Both the position numbers and the translations under genes were made by a program. A stretch of DNA of 64,000 nt from Bradyrhizobium commune (GTDB lineage Bacteria; Pseudomonadota; Alphaproteobacteria; Rhizobiales; Xanthobacteraceae): positions 3,658,001-3,722,000 of the forward strand of contig NZ_CP061379.1 of assembly GCF_015624505.1 (NCBI RefSeq). The letters are read 5' to 3'. The stretch's first letter is position 1. Each line of letters starts with the position of its first letter. Shown here in pieces: positions 1-9,337 of this stretch. The notes beneath the pieces are model-generated. The model made no database searches and was not told the origin of the DNA. It saw only the letters and a program-made list of their open reading frames with translations.

Positions 1-1215
1 TTCGAAGCCGTCGGCAAGCACTCGGTGGGTGCCATGTCGGACGAGGACCTCGACGAGATCGAGCGCGTGGCATGCCCCTCGGCGGGCGCCTGCGGCGCGC
101 AGTTCACCGCCAACACCATGGCGACCGTCTCGGAAGCGATTGGCCTCGCGCTGCCTTACTCGGCCGGTGCCCCGGCACCGTATGAAATCCGCGACGCCTT
201 CTGCATGACCGCAGGCGAGAAGGTCATGGACCTGATCGCGTCCAATCTCCGGCCGCGCGACATCGTCACCCGCAAGGCGCTGGAGAATGCAGCGGCCGTG
301 GTCGCTGCCTCCGGCGGCTCGACCAATGCTGCGCTGCACCTGCCGGCGATCGCGCACGAGGCCGGCATCAAGTTCGATCTGTTCGACGTCGCCGAAATCT
401 TCAAAAAGACACCTTATGTCGCGGATTTGAAGCCGGGTGGCCGTTATGTCGCCAAAGACATGTTTGAAGTTGGCGGCATTCCGCTTCTGATGAAGACGCT
501 GCTCGACAACGGATTTCTCCACGGCGACTGCATTACGGTCACCGGTCGAACGATCGCCGAAAATCTCAAGAGCGTGAAATGGAATCCGCACCAGGACGTG
601 GTGCACCCGGCCGACAAGCCCATCACCGTCACCGGTGGTGTGGTTGGTCTGAAGGGCAATTTGGCGCCAGAAGGTGCGATCGTGAAAGTCGCGGGAATGT
701 CCAACCTGAGGTTCACCGGTCCGGCGCGTTGCTTCGACCGGGAGGAGGACGCGTTCGACGCCGTCCAGAACCGCACCTATCGCGAAGGCGAAGTCATCGT
801 GATCCGCTACGAGGGCCCCAAGGGCGGTCCTGGCATGCGGGAAATGCTCCAGACCACCGCGGCGCTGACCGGGCAGGGCATGGGCGGCAAGATCGCGCTC
901 ATCACCGACGGCCGCTTCTCCGGCGCCACCCGCGGCTTCTGCATCGGCCATGTCGGGCCTGAGGCCGCCATCGGCGGTCCGATCGCACTGTTGCAGGATG
1001 GCGACATCATCGAGATCGATGCCGTCGCCGGAATCCTTAACGTAAAATTGAGCGACGACGAGCTGGCCCAGCGCAAGACCAAATGGAGCCCTCGCGCGAC
1101 GAACCATACGTCGGGTGCGCTCTGGAAATATGCTCAGCAGGTTGGGCCAGCGGTCGATGGGGCAGTGACCCATCCGGGTGGCGCGCACGAGAAACAGTGC
1201 TATGCGGACATCTAA
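1..1215 (+). CDS. ilvD: Dihydroxy-acid dehydratase, C-terminal ~404 residues (5' end outside window)
   Basis: Catalyses dehydration of 2,3-dihydroxy-isovalerate and -methylvalerate, the third common step of valine and isoleucine synthesis, in the cytoplasm. The frame is open from base 1. Members of the family are about 570 residues, so roughly the first 170 are missing. The PSAGACGAQFTANTMA stretch near residue 25 of this fragment carries an Fe-S cluster cysteine. The GRFSGATRGFCIGHV block near residue 305 is the conserved substrate-site region, and the tail AHEKQCYADI is typical of the family. The next gene probably starts at 1202, inside this one, so the two may be translationally coupled. 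Confidence 0.97.
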   Translation, partial: FEAVGKHSVGAMSDEDLDEIERVACPSAGACGAQFTANTMATVSEAIGLALPYSAGAPAPYEIRDAFCMTAGEKVMDLIASNLRPRDIVTRKALENAAAVVAASGGSTNAALHLPAIAHEAGIKFDLFDVAEIFKKTPYVADLKPGGRYVAKDMFEVGGIPLLMKTLLDNGFLHGDCITVTGRTIAENLKSVKWNPHQDVVHPADKPITVTGGVVGLKGNLAPEGAIVKVAGMSNLRFTGPARCFDREEDAFDAVQNRTYREGEVIVIRYEGPKGGPGMREMLQTTAALTGQGMGGKIALITDGRFSGATRGFCIGHVGPEAAIGGPIALLQDGDIIEIDAVAGILNVKLSDDELAQRKTKWSPRATNHTSGALWKYAQQVGPAVDGAVTHPGGAHEKQCYADI

Positions 1216-2032
1216 GGGTACCATAGTTGCGTTTGTGTTGGGGGCAGCTGCGCTGGCCGCGCCGGCGTTCGCCCTCGACGGCTCGCCGGTCAATCCTCGG
1301 GATGCGACCATCCCTGTCGTGACCACCCTGCCGGGCGCTGCGGGCACGGTGCGCAAGAGCGCTCCGCCGGTGGCAGTGGCACCCCAGGAAACCTCGCTCA
1401 GCGCCCTGCAATATGCCGCCGAAGGCGGCCATCCGATCGCGCAGTGGAAGCTCGGCCGCATGTACGCCAATGGCGACGGCGTCGCTCAGGATGACGTGCG
1501 CGCCTTCGAGTATTTCAGCCGGATTGCCAACGCGCATGCCGAGGACAGTCCGTCGGCGCCGCAGGCGCAGGTCGTGGCCAACGCCTTCGTCGCGCTCGGC
1601 CGCTATTATCTGAGCGGCATCCCGAATTCGAAGATCAAGCCGGACCCGGACCGGGCGCGGGAGATGTTCTCCTATGCCGCGTCCTATTTCGGCAATGCGG
1701 ACGCGCAGTACGATCTCGCCCGGCTCTACCTGAAGACGCCGGACGCCTCGCGCGAAGACTTCCGCTACGGCGCGCGCTGGCTCGGCCTTGCCGCCCAGAA
1801 GGGCCAGCACGAGGCCCAGGCGCTGCTGGGACAGATGCTGTTCAACGGCGACCGCGTGCCGCGGCAGGCCGCGCGCGGCCTGATGTGGCTGACGCTTGCG
1901 CGTGACAGCGCCGGCGCCGACGAGACCTGGATCAAGGAAAACTACAACCGCGCTTTCGCCAAGGCGTCGGACGACGACCGCGCCATGTGCCTGCAAATGC
2001 TGGAACAGTGGGTGCAGGGCCGCCGCGAGTAA
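1202..2032 (+). CDS. Secreted Sel1-like repeat (tetratricopeptide) protein, 276 aa
   Basis: Periplasmic or secreted solenoid protein of unknown partner. The first ~25 residues are a signal peptide (VAFVLGAAALAAPAFA followed by LDG). From about residue 65 there are Sel1 repeats with the usual pattern of alanine, glycine and A-x-x-x-Y-x-x-A (ALQYAAEGGHPIAQWKLGRMYANG, AQKGQHEAQALLGQML). I chose the ATG at 1202 because it places the signal peptide at the N-terminus; a GTG at 1178 would add eight residues. The start overlaps the end of ilvD by 14 bases. Sel1 proteins often act as adaptors in envelope signalling; that role here is inference. Confidence 0.85.
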   Translation: MRTSKGTIVAFVLGAAALAAPAFALDGSPVNPRDATIPVVTTLPGAAGTVRKSAPPVAVAPQETSLSALQYAAEGGHPIAQWKLGRMYANGDGVAQDDVRAFEYFSRIANAHAEDSPSAPQAQVVANAFVALGRYYLSGIPNSKIKPDPDRAREMFSYAASYFGNADAQYDLARLYLKTPDASREDFRYGARWLGLAAQKGQHEAQALLGQMLFNGDRVPRQAARGLMWLTLARDSAGADETWIKENYNRAFAKASDDDRAMCLQMLEQWVQGRRE

Positions 2033-2051
2033 TCGCGTAGAGGCGAGCAGG

Positions 2052-2147
2052 TGCCGTAGGGTGGGCAAAGGCGCTTTGGCGCCGTGCCCACCATCTCTCT
2101 CCGCAATTACGAGTCGTGGGCACGCTTCGCTTTGCCCACCTACGGCA
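2052..2147. repeat. Dispersed palindromic repeat, GTAGGGTGGGC family, copy 1
   Basis: An imperfect inverted repeat lies between the converging Sel1 and exonuclease III genes. Its outer ends are TGCCGTAGG and CCTACGGCA, with GTGGGC and GCCCAC inside. Two related copies lie at 51691-51773 and 52716-52829. They share the GTAGG end and the AAGCG/CGCTT core. It may also act as a bidirectional terminator. Confidence 0.7.
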
Positions 2148-2187
2148 GTTGCGACTGCCACTCGCTCCCACCAACTCCGCGTAAGGC

Positions 2188-2985
2188 CTAAGCCGCCTCC
2201 AGATCCAGATCCGCCCATACCGGCACGTGGTCCGACGGCTTCTCCCAGCCGCGCACGTAGCTGTCGATGCCGACATTGGCGAGCCGGTCGCTGGCCTGCG
2301 GCGACAGCAGCAGATGGTCGATCCGCAGGCCGTGGTTCTTCTGCCAGGCGCCCGCCTGATAGTCCCAGAAGGTGTAGAGTCCCGGCTCGTCGGTGACCGC
2401 CCGCAACGCATCGGCGAGGCCGAGGCCGAGCAGGGACTGAAAGCTCTCCCGCGTCTCGGTCTTGAACAGGGCGTCCTCGGTCCAGGCCGCCGGGTTATGC
2501 ACGTCGCGGGCGTGCGGGATGACGTTGAAGTCGCCTGCGAGGATCAGCGGCTCCTCGGTCTGAAGGCGTTCCTTCGAATACTCAAGAAGCCGCGACATCC
2601 ATTTGAGCTTGTAGGGATATTTGTCGGTCCCGACCGGGTTGCCATTGGGCAGATAAAGGCAGGCGATGCGCAGCACCCCGCGCTTGAGCGTGACCACGCC
2701 CTCGAGGAAGCGGGCATGCACATCCTCGTCGTCACCGGCGAGCCCCGACTTGGTCTCGTCGAACTTGAGCTTCGAGAGCAGGGCGACGCCGTTGAAGGTC
2801 TTCTGGCCGTGCGTGACCACGTTGTAGCCGAGCGCCTCGATCTCCAGCCTGGGAAATGCCTCGTCGACGCATTTGATCTCCTGGAGGCAGACGATGTCCG
2901 GCTGGCACTCCCTGAGCCAGGTCAGGAGCAGGTCGATCCGCTGCCGGACCGAATTCACGTTCCATGTGGCTACTCTGATGGTCAT
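2188..2985 (-). CDS. xth: Exodeoxyribonuclease III (AP endonuclease), 265 aa
   Basis: Cleaves DNA at abasic sites and removes 3' blocking groups in base-excision repair. The protein is a full-length endonuclease/exonuclease/phosphatase fold. MTIRVATWNVNSVRQR opens it, the metal-binding glutamate sits in LQEIK (residue 36), AGDFNV carries the catalytic Asp and Asn, and RIDHLL with SDHVPVWADL near the end carries the active-site Asp-His pair. Start is the ATG at 2985. It converges with the Sel1 gene and diverges from the histidine kinase gene. No SOS box was seen upstream. Confidence 0.95.
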   Translation of the reverse strand: MTIRVATWNVNSVRQRIDLLLTWLRECQPDIVCLQEIKCVDEAFPRLEIEALGYNVVTHGQKTFNGVALLSKLKFDETKSGLAGDDEDVHARFLEGVVTLKRGVLRIACLYLPNGNPVGTDKYPYKLKWMSRLLEYSKERLQTEEPLILAGDFNVIPHARDVHNPAAWTEDALFKTETRESFQSLLGLGLADALRAVTDEPGLYTFWDYQAGAWQKNHGLRIDHLLLSPQASDRLANVGIDSYVRGWEKPSDHVPVWADLDLEAA

Positions 2986-3118
2986 TGGTGGGGCTCCGGG
3001 CAGGGGCCATGGTTAGAACAAACTGCAAACACGCCCGTCAAGGACGCCGCAAAATCTCCCACAAAATTAACCCGGCTTAAGCAGGCCGCAGGCCATTGAT
3101 ACGGAAAAGGTTCCACGG

Positions 3119-5398
3119 ATGGGATGGCCGGACAGATCCGCTACATTGATCGAGCCGCGTGACGGCGTGACCGCCGGTCTCGGCGAGCGCGAGCTGCGTC
3201 GTATTCGCGCCAAGCAGATCGAGGCGGTGACGCAGCTGATCCCGGTGACGATGGCCGTCACCATGCTCAACGTCGCCATCGTGCTGATCCTGTTCTGGGG
3301 CCGGGGCTGGAACGACTTCCTCGCGATCTGGGGCCTGACGCTCGCTACCACCGCCTCGCTCGCGGTGCGATCATGGCGACGATCCCATCGGGATCCGCCG
3401 CAGGAAGCCACAAGCCGCGCGATGCGGCAGACGACGCGGCAGGCGTTCTTCATCGCCGCGATCTGGGGCACGCTGCCGCTCGCGCTGTTCAGCCGGGTCG
3501 AGCCGACCGGCCAGCTGATCCTGGCCTGCCTGATGGTCGGCATGATGTCGGGCGGCGCCTTCACGCTCTCGACCTTCCCGCGCGCCGGCCTCGTCTATCT
3601 CGCGACCATGACGATTGCCTGCGCCGACGCGATGCTGTTGTGCGGCACCGGGCCCTATGCCATGACCGCGGTGTTCCTGCTGCTGTTCGCGTTCTTCATG
3701 GCGCGCAACATCGTCTCGCAGGGCAATCTGTTTCTCGGCAATCTCAACGCGCAGCTCGAGCTCGAACGCCAGACCGAAATCATCTCGCTGCTGTTGAAAG
3801 ACTTTCAGGACAACGCCAGCGACTGGCTGTGGCAGACCGACGCCGAAGGCCATCTGGTCGACGTGCCCGAACGCTTCGCCGATGTCGCGCAGCTGCCGCT
3901 TCCGCTTCTGAAGGGATCGCACTTCGCCGACGTGCTCGACATGCTGTGTCCCGAGGACAAGGCGGCCGCCTACAACATCGTCGGCCTGATGGAGCACGCC
4001 GAGCCGCTGCACGAGATGAACCTCAAGGTCGTCGCCGGCGGTGAAGCGCGGCTGTGGTCGCTGACCGCAAAGCCGGCCTACGACCGCGACGGACAATTTC
4101 TGGGCTATCGCGGCTTCGGCCGCGACGTCACCGAGCGCTGGCGCGCGGAGAAGGCCGAAGCCGAGAGCCGCGCCAAGTCGGACTTTCTGGCGGTCATGAG
4201 CCACGAAATCCGCACGCCCATGAACGGCGTGCTCGGCCTTGCCAGCATGCTGCTGGAGACCAAGCTCGACCCGGAGCAGCACGAGGCCGTCACCACGATC
4301 CGCGAATCCGGCGACAATCTCCAGCGCATCCTCAACGACATTCTCGATCTCTCCAAGCTCGAGGCCGGCCGTTTCCAATTCGAGGCGATCGACTTTGCGC
4401 CGCAGACGCTGGTCGAGACGGTCGCGACCGTTGCCCGTGCCAGCGCCAAGAGCAAGGGGCTCACGGTCAAGGTCGAGCTCGATCCGAACCTGCCGCCGAC
4501 GCTGCGCGGCGACGTCGCGCGCATCCGCCAGGTGCTGCTCAACCTCGCATCGAACGCCGTGAAGTTCACCGACCAGGGCGAGGTGACGATAGCGGCGACC
4601 TGCCCGGCGCGGCGCGATCTGCTCGCGACCGTCGAATGGACCGTGACCGACAGCGGTATCGGCATTGCGCCCGAGAAGCTCGGACAGCTCTTCTCGGACT
4701 TCGCCCAGGCCGACGCCTCGATCAGCCGCCGCTTCGGCGGCACTGGCCTGGGGCTTGCGATCTCCCGGCGCATCATCGAGCAGATGGGCGGCACCATCGG
4801 CGTCACGTCGATGCCGGGCGAGGGCTCGACCTTCCGCTTCACGCTGGTGCTGCCCTGGAGCCAGGCCCAGGCCTCCGACCATGACGCGGGTCGCGACGAA
4901 GCCGACGATCTCAAGGCCCGCATCGTGACCCTCGACCGGCCGCTGAAAGTGCTGGTCGCCGAGGACGACGCCGTCAACCGCATGGTCGTGAGCAAGATGC
5001 TCAGCGCCTTCGATGTCGAGCTCAGGGTCGTCACCGACGGTGTCGAGGCTGTGGAGGCCGTGTCCGAAAGCGATTACGACGTCGTGCTGATGGATGTGCG
5101 CATGCCGGAAATGGACGGCCTTGCCGCGACGCGCACAATCCGCGCCGAAGGCGGCCGCTTCGCCGCGTTGCCGATCATCGCGCTGACCGCCAACGCCTTC
5201 CCCGACGATATCAAGGTCTGCCGCGAGGCCGGCATGTCCGACTTTCTGGCCAAACCGCTCCGCAAGCCGGCGCTCGTCGCGGCCCTGCTGTGCGCGCTGG
5301 ACGGACACGTGATGACTGAGGACGCGCTGCTGCAGCCGGAGCTGATGCCTGATGAGTTGGAGTGGACCGACGAGGAAAGGCAGATGACGGGCGCGTAG
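3119..5398 (+). CDS. Hybrid sensor histidine kinase with response-regulator receiver, 759 aa
   Basis: Membrane sensor kinase of unknown signal. Residues ~40-200 hold several hydrophobic segments forming a membrane sensor region. A PAS-like domain follows at ~225-345 ([16 protein letters not shown]). The HisKA box has the phosphoacceptor His362 in [11 protein letters not shown]. The HATPase carries a [19 protein letters not shown] box near residue 545. A C-terminal receiver has Asp659 in [13 protein letters not shown] and a conserved KPL lysine. There is no separate response-regulator gene beside it, so the output may pass by phosphorelay to a distant partner. The receiver lacks an output domain. 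Confidence 0.93.
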   Translation: MGWPDRSATLIEPRDGVTAGLGERELRRIRAKQIEAVTQLIPVTMAVTMLNVAIVLILFWGRGWNDFLAIWGLTLATTASLAVRSWRRSHRDPPQEATSRAMRQTTRQAFFIAAIWGTLPLALFSRVEPTGQLILACLMVGMMSGGAFTLSTFPRAGLVYLATMTIACADAMLLCGTGPYAMTAVFLLLFAFFMARNIVSQGNLFLGNLNAQLELERQTEIISLLLKDFQDNASDWLWQTDAEGHLVDVPERFADVAQLPLPLLKGSHFADVLDMLCPEDKAAAYNIVGLMEHAEPLHEMNLKVVAGGEARLWSLTAKPAYDRDGQFLGYRGFGRDVTERWRAEKAEAESRAKSDFLAVMSHEIRTPMNGVLGLASMLLETKLDPEQHEAVTTIRESGDNLQRILNDILDLSKLEAGRFQFEAIDFAPQTLVETVATVARASAKSKGLTVKVELDPNLPPTLRGDVARIRQVLLNLASNAVKFTDQGEVTIAATCPARRDLLATVEWTVTDSGIGIAPEKLGQLFSDFAQADASISRRFGGTGLGLAISRRIIEQMGGTIGVTSMPGEGSTFRFTLVLPWSQAQASDHDAGRDEADDLKARIVTLDRPLKVLVAEDDAVNRMVVSKMLSAFDVELRVVTDGVEAVEAVSESDYDVVLMDVRMPEMDGLAATRTIRAEGGRFAALPIIALTANAFPDDIKVCREAGMSDFLAKPLRKPALVAALLCALDGHVMTEDALLQPELMPDELEWTDEERQMTGA

Positions 5399-5445
5399 AC
5401 GGCGGTCGGGCCGTGTCACCGACGCACCGATAGAGGTACTCACCC

Positions 5446-6060
5446 ATGTCTTCGCTGATCGTGATCGGTCGTCTCTTCCTTCCCTACAGGGGGCATATCA
5501 ACGACATCGGCTTTTGCAGCGGCTCAGACCAGACCCTATCACATCGTCCTCCCCGGCCTGAGAGCGTGCCATACGATTTCTGGTGTTCGGACAGGTTCCT
5601 ATCCTTGGGCCGCGACGAAGCGAGCTCTTCAATCGGAAGCGTGGAAGTCAGCGAGGCCTTGGTCTACGACAATCGAATGCATTCGGAGATCGACTTTACC
5701 GGTTTCAGCGTGACGGTGTCTTTGCAAGAACACGCATACGAAGCCTATTTGGACTATATCGGCGAAGTGCGAATTGAGCTTGGCGATCTCGATGCGTGGG
5801 ATGGCCGCATTCTGCTTCGCATTCCTTCGCGGCCGTTCGCATTTCCGCTGCCGCGTGGCAGCACTACCCCGTGGGAGACGAGAAAGCCGGTTGTCGGCCA
5901 ACTGAAGTCGATCAGAGGGTTCGCCTTCGATGAGATCGAAATTCAGGCGCTTCGAGACGAGCAGGGCCGCAAGGTGAAGTTCGACCACGGCACGTGCGAA
6001 GAGCGTGCTGGTTGGCAGCCAGCCTTGTCCCTGCGGGCTCAACGGAGCGCGAGCGCTTGA
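5446..6060 (+). CDS. Unrecognised protein, ~204 aa
   Basis: I do not recognise this protein. It starts at an ATG preceded by a weak GAGGT. It is acidic and mostly soluble, with a plausible beta-rich centre (ALVYDNRMHSEIDFTGFSVT, then VRIELGDLDAWDGRIL). Base composition and codon use look less GC-biased than in the flanking genes. The last ~20 residues (GWQPALSLRAQRSASA) look like read-through into intergenic sequence, which suggests a gene whose 3' end was altered. It lies between the hybrid kinase and the convergent Lrp-type regulator. Coding status is likely but not certain. Confidence 0.5.
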   Translation: MSSLIVIGRLFLPYRGHINDIGFCSGSDQTLSHRPPRPESVPYDFWCSDRFLSLGRDEASSSIGSVEVSEALVYDNRMHSEIDFTGFSVTVSLQEHAYEAYLDYIGEVRIELGDLDAWDGRILLRIPSRPFAFPLPRGSTTPWETRKPVVGQLKSIRGFAFDEIEIQALRDEQGRKVKFDHGTCEERAGWQPALSLRAQRSASA

Positions 6061-6145
6061 CGGCGCCGATGCTGCGCTCCCCTGCGAGCTTGCACTGCGC
6101 CAATGGCAGAACGGGCGTCGGCGACGAAGGACGTATGTTACGCCT

Positions 6146-6619
6146 TCACCCGCGCCGCTCCGGCGCATAGTCGAGCGGCAGCACCGTTGTCGACTTGATC
6201 TCTTGCATGACGAATGACGACGACACGTCTGCGAGCGTGATCCTCCCGATCAGGCGCTGGTACAGCCTGTCATAGGCGGCAACATCCGGAATGACGGCCT
6301 GCAGCAGATAATCGACATCGCCGGTCATTCGATAGACGCCGATGATCTCGGGAATGTCGCGCACGGCATTCGAAAACCGCTCGAGCCAGCTCGCGCTGTG
6401 CTCGGTCGTGCGCAGCGCGATGAACGCGGTCAGGCCGACATTGATGCGGCTTGCGTCGAGCAGCGTCACGCGGCCCTTGATGATGCCCTCATCCTCCAGC
6501 CGCTTGATGCGGCGCCAGCAGGCATTGCGGGAAAGCCCCGCCCGTTCGCTCAGCTCGTCCAGCGACAGGGCGGCATCATGCTGTATCAGGTTGAGGAGCT
6601 TGCAATCTGTTTCATCCAT
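6146..6619 (-). CDS. Lrp/AsnC family transcriptional regulator, 157 aa
   Basis: DNA-binding regulator of amino-acid metabolism type. An N-terminal winged helix-turn-helix (MDETDCKLLNLIQHDAALSL through GLSRNACWRRIKRLEDEGII, residues 1-50) is followed by an alpha-beta RAM ligand domain (residues ~65-150, with GVYRMTGDVDYLLQAV). Length and architecture are full for the family. The DUF6356 gene starts 130 bases away on the opposite strand, so the intergenic region 6620-6748 may hold a shared control region. The ligand cannot be inferred from sequence. Confidence 0.93.
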   Translation of the reverse strand: MDETDCKLLNLIQHDAALSLDELSERAGLSRNACWRRIKRLEDEGIIKGRVTLLDASRINVGLTAFIALRTTEHSASWLERFSNAVRDIPEIIGVYRMTGDVDYLLQAVIPDVAAYDRLYQRLIGRITLADVSSSFVMQEIKSTTVLPLDYAPERRG

Positions 6620-6748
6620 TATCCCAACAATACGCTAAATAATCGTCCAAATTCAACCGATACAGGGCATATCGTGTGATATTTGGGACATCTTCCTGGC
6701 CCGAATCCGCTAGGAATTGCAAGCGAACCGCGCCCCCTGGAGCCTCGC

Positions 6749-6982
6749 ATGCAAACCACTCTGCACCGGCTGTTTCTGTCCCATCCGCACAGTGTCGATG
6801 AATCCTATGGCGAGCATTTCCTGTTCGCGCTCGGCTTCGCGGCGCGCCTGTTCGGCGCCGCATTGGCGGCGCTGGTGCACGCTGTCATTCCCTGCCTGTT
6901 CGAGACCACCGCCAGCCGCATGATCCGGCAGATGCACGAGCGCATCACGCGTCGCGGCCACGCGCTGCAGCCCGCCGAGTAG
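6749..6982 (+). CDS. DUF6356 family small membrane-associated protein, 77 aa
   Basis: Small protein of unknown function. The N-terminus MQTTLHRLFLSHPHSVDESY fits the family signature R-L-F-L-x-H-P-x-S-V-x-E-S-Y, and one hydrophobic helix follows at ~28-50 (ALGFAARLFGAALAALVHAV). I chose the ATG at 6749 because it starts exactly at the conserved N-terminus. A longer in-frame version from 6683 adds residues with no family character. It is divergent from the Lrp-type gene, which could control it. Confidence 0.75.
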   Translation: MQTTLHRLFLSHPHSVDESYGEHFLFALGFAARLFGAALAALVHAVIPCLFETTASRMIRQMHERITRRGHALQPAE

Positions 6983-7154
6983 CCCGCGCCTCGATCCAGA
7001 GCCGGGGGAACAAGCGTGTGTCGATGGTTGGCCTACCTGGGCAAGCCGGTTTTCCTTTGAGGACTAGACTGCGGTGCACGACGCTTCATGAGTGGCGTCT
7101 GCCGGCTGCTGGTTTCAGGGATGATGCCCCGTGAGGCAGGTGGTCCTATTCCCT

Positions 7155-7895
7155 TCAATGAATTTCTTGACTGAGGCTATCCACATACGTCTTGGCTTCC
7201 AGGAGGTCGGCACCCGTTTCCGCCCGGACAAGAGCAATTGCCGCAATGGGGTTGCGGTCGTGCACCAGTCTGTTCACGCGCTCCAGCACATCGTCTGGCA
7301 ACCTGATCCGAGGATTTGGATCAGCCCCACGAGTCTCCGCGCGGATCGCTGAAGCGATTTTGTCGGTCCACTTGACCACGTCCGCATAACGCTCGGCGTA
7401 TCCGCACGCGACGAGCGCGGCAGTCTCGTGCTCGAATTCAGCCGCCGGCTTGAACGGTTCTGAACCTGAACAAAGCTGCGTCCCATCGGGGCCATAGTCG
7501 CATGCAGTTTCGAGATATGCCTCGAGCAGGCGTTCGAATAACGCGTCGGGAAGCTCACCACAGGCAAGCACGCCCGCCCGTGTCTCAGGAGCTGGGAAGA
7601 ACCTATACACAGCGAACGTTTCCTCGCCCGGACGCCGCTTTGCATCAACGTATTGCTGCCGAGTCATGCCTTGGTGGCCACTCCCGGTCGCTACCAAAGC
7701 CAAGGCGACCCCGAGTTCCCAAAGCACGTAGCAGCCGTCCTCGAACGGAGTTTGTGCGTAATGCCAATAGTAGCCCGGCGGGTCGACTGGTTCGAGCGTC
7801 ATCGAAAGGCGACGCGCGAGACCAACGGCAAGTTCCGCAGCCAATCGAAGGCGCATCGACGGCCGATCGATCATTCCGTCATCCTGATCATTCAT
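7155..7895 (-). CDS. Unrecognised protein with ribosomal L7/L12-like C-terminal segment, 246 aa
   Basis: I do not recognise the full protein. The last ~40 residues (NRLVHDRNPIAAIALVRAET then EAKTYVDSL) match the pattern of the L7/L12 C-terminal domain, I-x-A-I-x-L-V-R-x-x-T-G-x-x-L-x-E-A-K-x-x-V. Such segments also occur fused to non-ribosomal bacterial proteins. A WTDKIASAI motif near residue 175 recurs in the protein at 8591-9337. It is the last gene of a three-gene leftward operon, six bases after the preceding stop. No signal peptide or membrane segment was seen. The start could also be an internal Met at residue 8 or 14. Confidence 0.7.
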   Translation of the reverse strand: MNDQDDGMIDRPSMRLRLAAELAVGLARRLSMTLEPVDPPGYYWHYAQTPFEDGCYVLWELGVALALVATGSGHQGMTRQQYVDAKRRPGEETFAVYRFFPAPETRAGVLACGELPDALFERLLEAYLETACDYGPDGTQLCSGSEPFKPAAEFEHETAALVACGYAERYADVVKWTDKIASAIRAETRGADPNPRIRLPDDVLERVNRLVHDRNPIAAIALVRAETGADLLEAKTYVDSLSQEIH

Positions 7896-7901
7896 GATCG
7901 A

Positions 7902-8588
7902 TCAGGTTTCCTTTCGCCAATTTCTGGGATCGTCATAGGGCGAGCCACCCACGTCGGCATAGCGTTCGCGATAATCCTTGGAGTTGCAAAGGTAATTTCG
8001 CAAAAGAAAGATCCGGAAGCGCCTTGCGGCTTCCGCACGTTCGGCCGGAGAGCGATAGCCGGCATCGTCTGCGGCAAGCGCCTCCAATCGTTCCAGACTG
8101 GACACACGGCCGTACAACCACAGGGCATTGTACGCGCCTTGATCCTCCTGAATCATGGCAAATTCGGAGGAAATGCCGATGTCGTTCAATCGACGGACGG
8201 CAGCCTGGAACGCGGGGTCGGCCTCGTAGTATGTACGCGCGGCCTGCATGCTCTCGCCCAACTGAGCTTTTTCTTCCGCAGTGGCGTCACGTCGGTTGAA
8301 CATGATGGTATGGACTTCGGCTCGACCGAACTGAAGTGCGACTGTGGTGTAGAAACGATCATTCAATTTGAAGTGCCGAAAATATCGGTAGTATTTGAGA
8401 AGGCCGCGCCCTCCGGCATCGTGAAGCGGATTGAAGAGCCAGCGCCAGCCATTCTCGATCCCGAAATGCGTTGGCGGATTGTGAGAGGTAAAGCGTTTCA
8501 AACGAGCTGCGACTATGTTGCTCAGTAGCGAGCCCGGTTCGAGGAGGCGCAAGAACAAGTCATCCGGTTGACCGCTCCGCGCGGCCAT
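7902..8588 (-). CDS. Unrecognised protein, 228 aa
   Basis: I do not recognise this protein. It is charged and predicted soluble, rich in aromatic residues (GWRWLFNPLHDAGG, LLKYYRYFRHFKLNDRFY), with a helical second half (AERAEAARRFRIFLLRNYL) and a polar tail ending in Lys-Glu-Thr. It is the middle gene of a tight three-gene operon, starting two bases after the stop of the upstream gene. That spacing suggests co-translation and shared function. The aromatic N-terminal half could bind a partner, but there is no catalytic signature I can name. Confidence 0.65.
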   Translation of the reverse strand: MAARSGQPDDLFLRLLEPGSLLSNIVAARLKRFTSHNPPTHFGIENGWRWLFNPLHDAGGRGLLKYYRYFRHFKLNDRFYTTVALQFGRAEVHTIMFNRRDATAEEKAQLGESMQAARTYYEADPAFQAAVRRLNDIGISSEFAMIQEDQGAYNALWLYGRVSSLERLEALAADDAGYRSPAERAEAARRFRIFLLRNYLCNSKDYRERYADVGGSPYDDPRNWRKET

Positions 8589-8590
8589 GG

Positions 8591-9337
8591 CTAGTTAACC
8601 TCGCGCGTCAGCGGGTCGTCAGCACCCTGGACCAGCTCTACCAATCGCGTTGCTTCATCACCGACCGCGGCGAGGCGCCACCATGGTGCCTCGTCGGCAG
8701 TATCGGGCAGCCACACACCATCGATCCAACGCGCTGCTAACGCTTTGACCACGTCTATTCTGTTACCCTTCAGCGCCGCGAGCCTGACATCCGCGGGAAT
8801 GCCGGCCAGGGCCTTGCGCATGTCCAGATCGACGTCCCGCTCCTCGAGCTCCTGGCGCGACAAATTGGCCCCGTCCCAGCAGCCCGTCATCTGCATCGCG
8901 CGGCCGATCTTGTCCGTCCATATGAAGGCATTGCCGGCTGGCCGGACGTAATCCAGCGCCGCAAGCGCATCCATCGCGGGCCTGATGTCGTCATGCGGGA
9001 CAAAGGGCAGGCGCGTGAGCGACGGATGACCCTCCTGGCCTGCAACCAAGAGCCACGCTTCAAGGACCTCGTCGATCGGCGGCAATTTGACCTGGCTATC
9101 CCGCGATCGCTCCGCAACGAAGTGCGCAATCCGGTCACCATCGATCGCCAGTTTGTTGTCAGGAGTCGCGACTCCCAGCTGATGGAGAATGAGCAACGCG
9201 CCTTCATAGGCAGACAGGCCGCCTGAACCATCGAGCTTGGCGCCAACGCGGGTGCGCGGCTCGCCCGGCTCACAGCGATCCGTGGTGGCGCGCACAAGGG
9301 AGGCGGCAAGCTCGCCGTAAAGTCTGTGATTTCCCAT
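8591..9337 (-). CDS. Unrecognised protein with WTDKI motif, 248 aa
   Basis: First gene of the leftward operon. I do not recognise a family. The segment DYVRPAGNAFIWTDKIGRAM (residues ~145-165) parallels GYAERYADVVKWTDKIASAI in the protein at 7155-7895. This suggests that the two share a small domain, possibly a winged-helix-like module in which the motif forms the last strand and helix. Before it is a helical region that includes VLEAWLLVAGQEGHPSLTRL. The C-terminal part is acidic and rich in Trp (APWWRLAAVGDEATRLVELV). It diverges from the Gly-Gly protein gene across a 293-base region. Confidence 0.65.
   Translation of the reverse strand: MGNHRLYGELAASLVRATTDRCEPGEPRTRVGAKLDGSGGLSAYEGALLILHQLGVATPDNKLAIDGDRIAHFVAERSRDSQVKLPPIDEVLEAWLLVAGQEGHPSLTRLPFVPHDDIRPAMDALAALDYVRPAGNAFIWTDKIGRAMQMTGCWDGANLSRQELEERDVDLDMRKALAGIPADVRLAALKGNRIDVVKALAARWIDGVWLPDTADEAPWWRLAAVGDEATRLVELVQGADDPLTREVN

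Noticed and set aside
3371..5443. A ~690-residue minus-strand open frame.
   Set aside because: It is antisense to the hybrid histidine kinase, whose domains are complete. The reading lacks domain signals.
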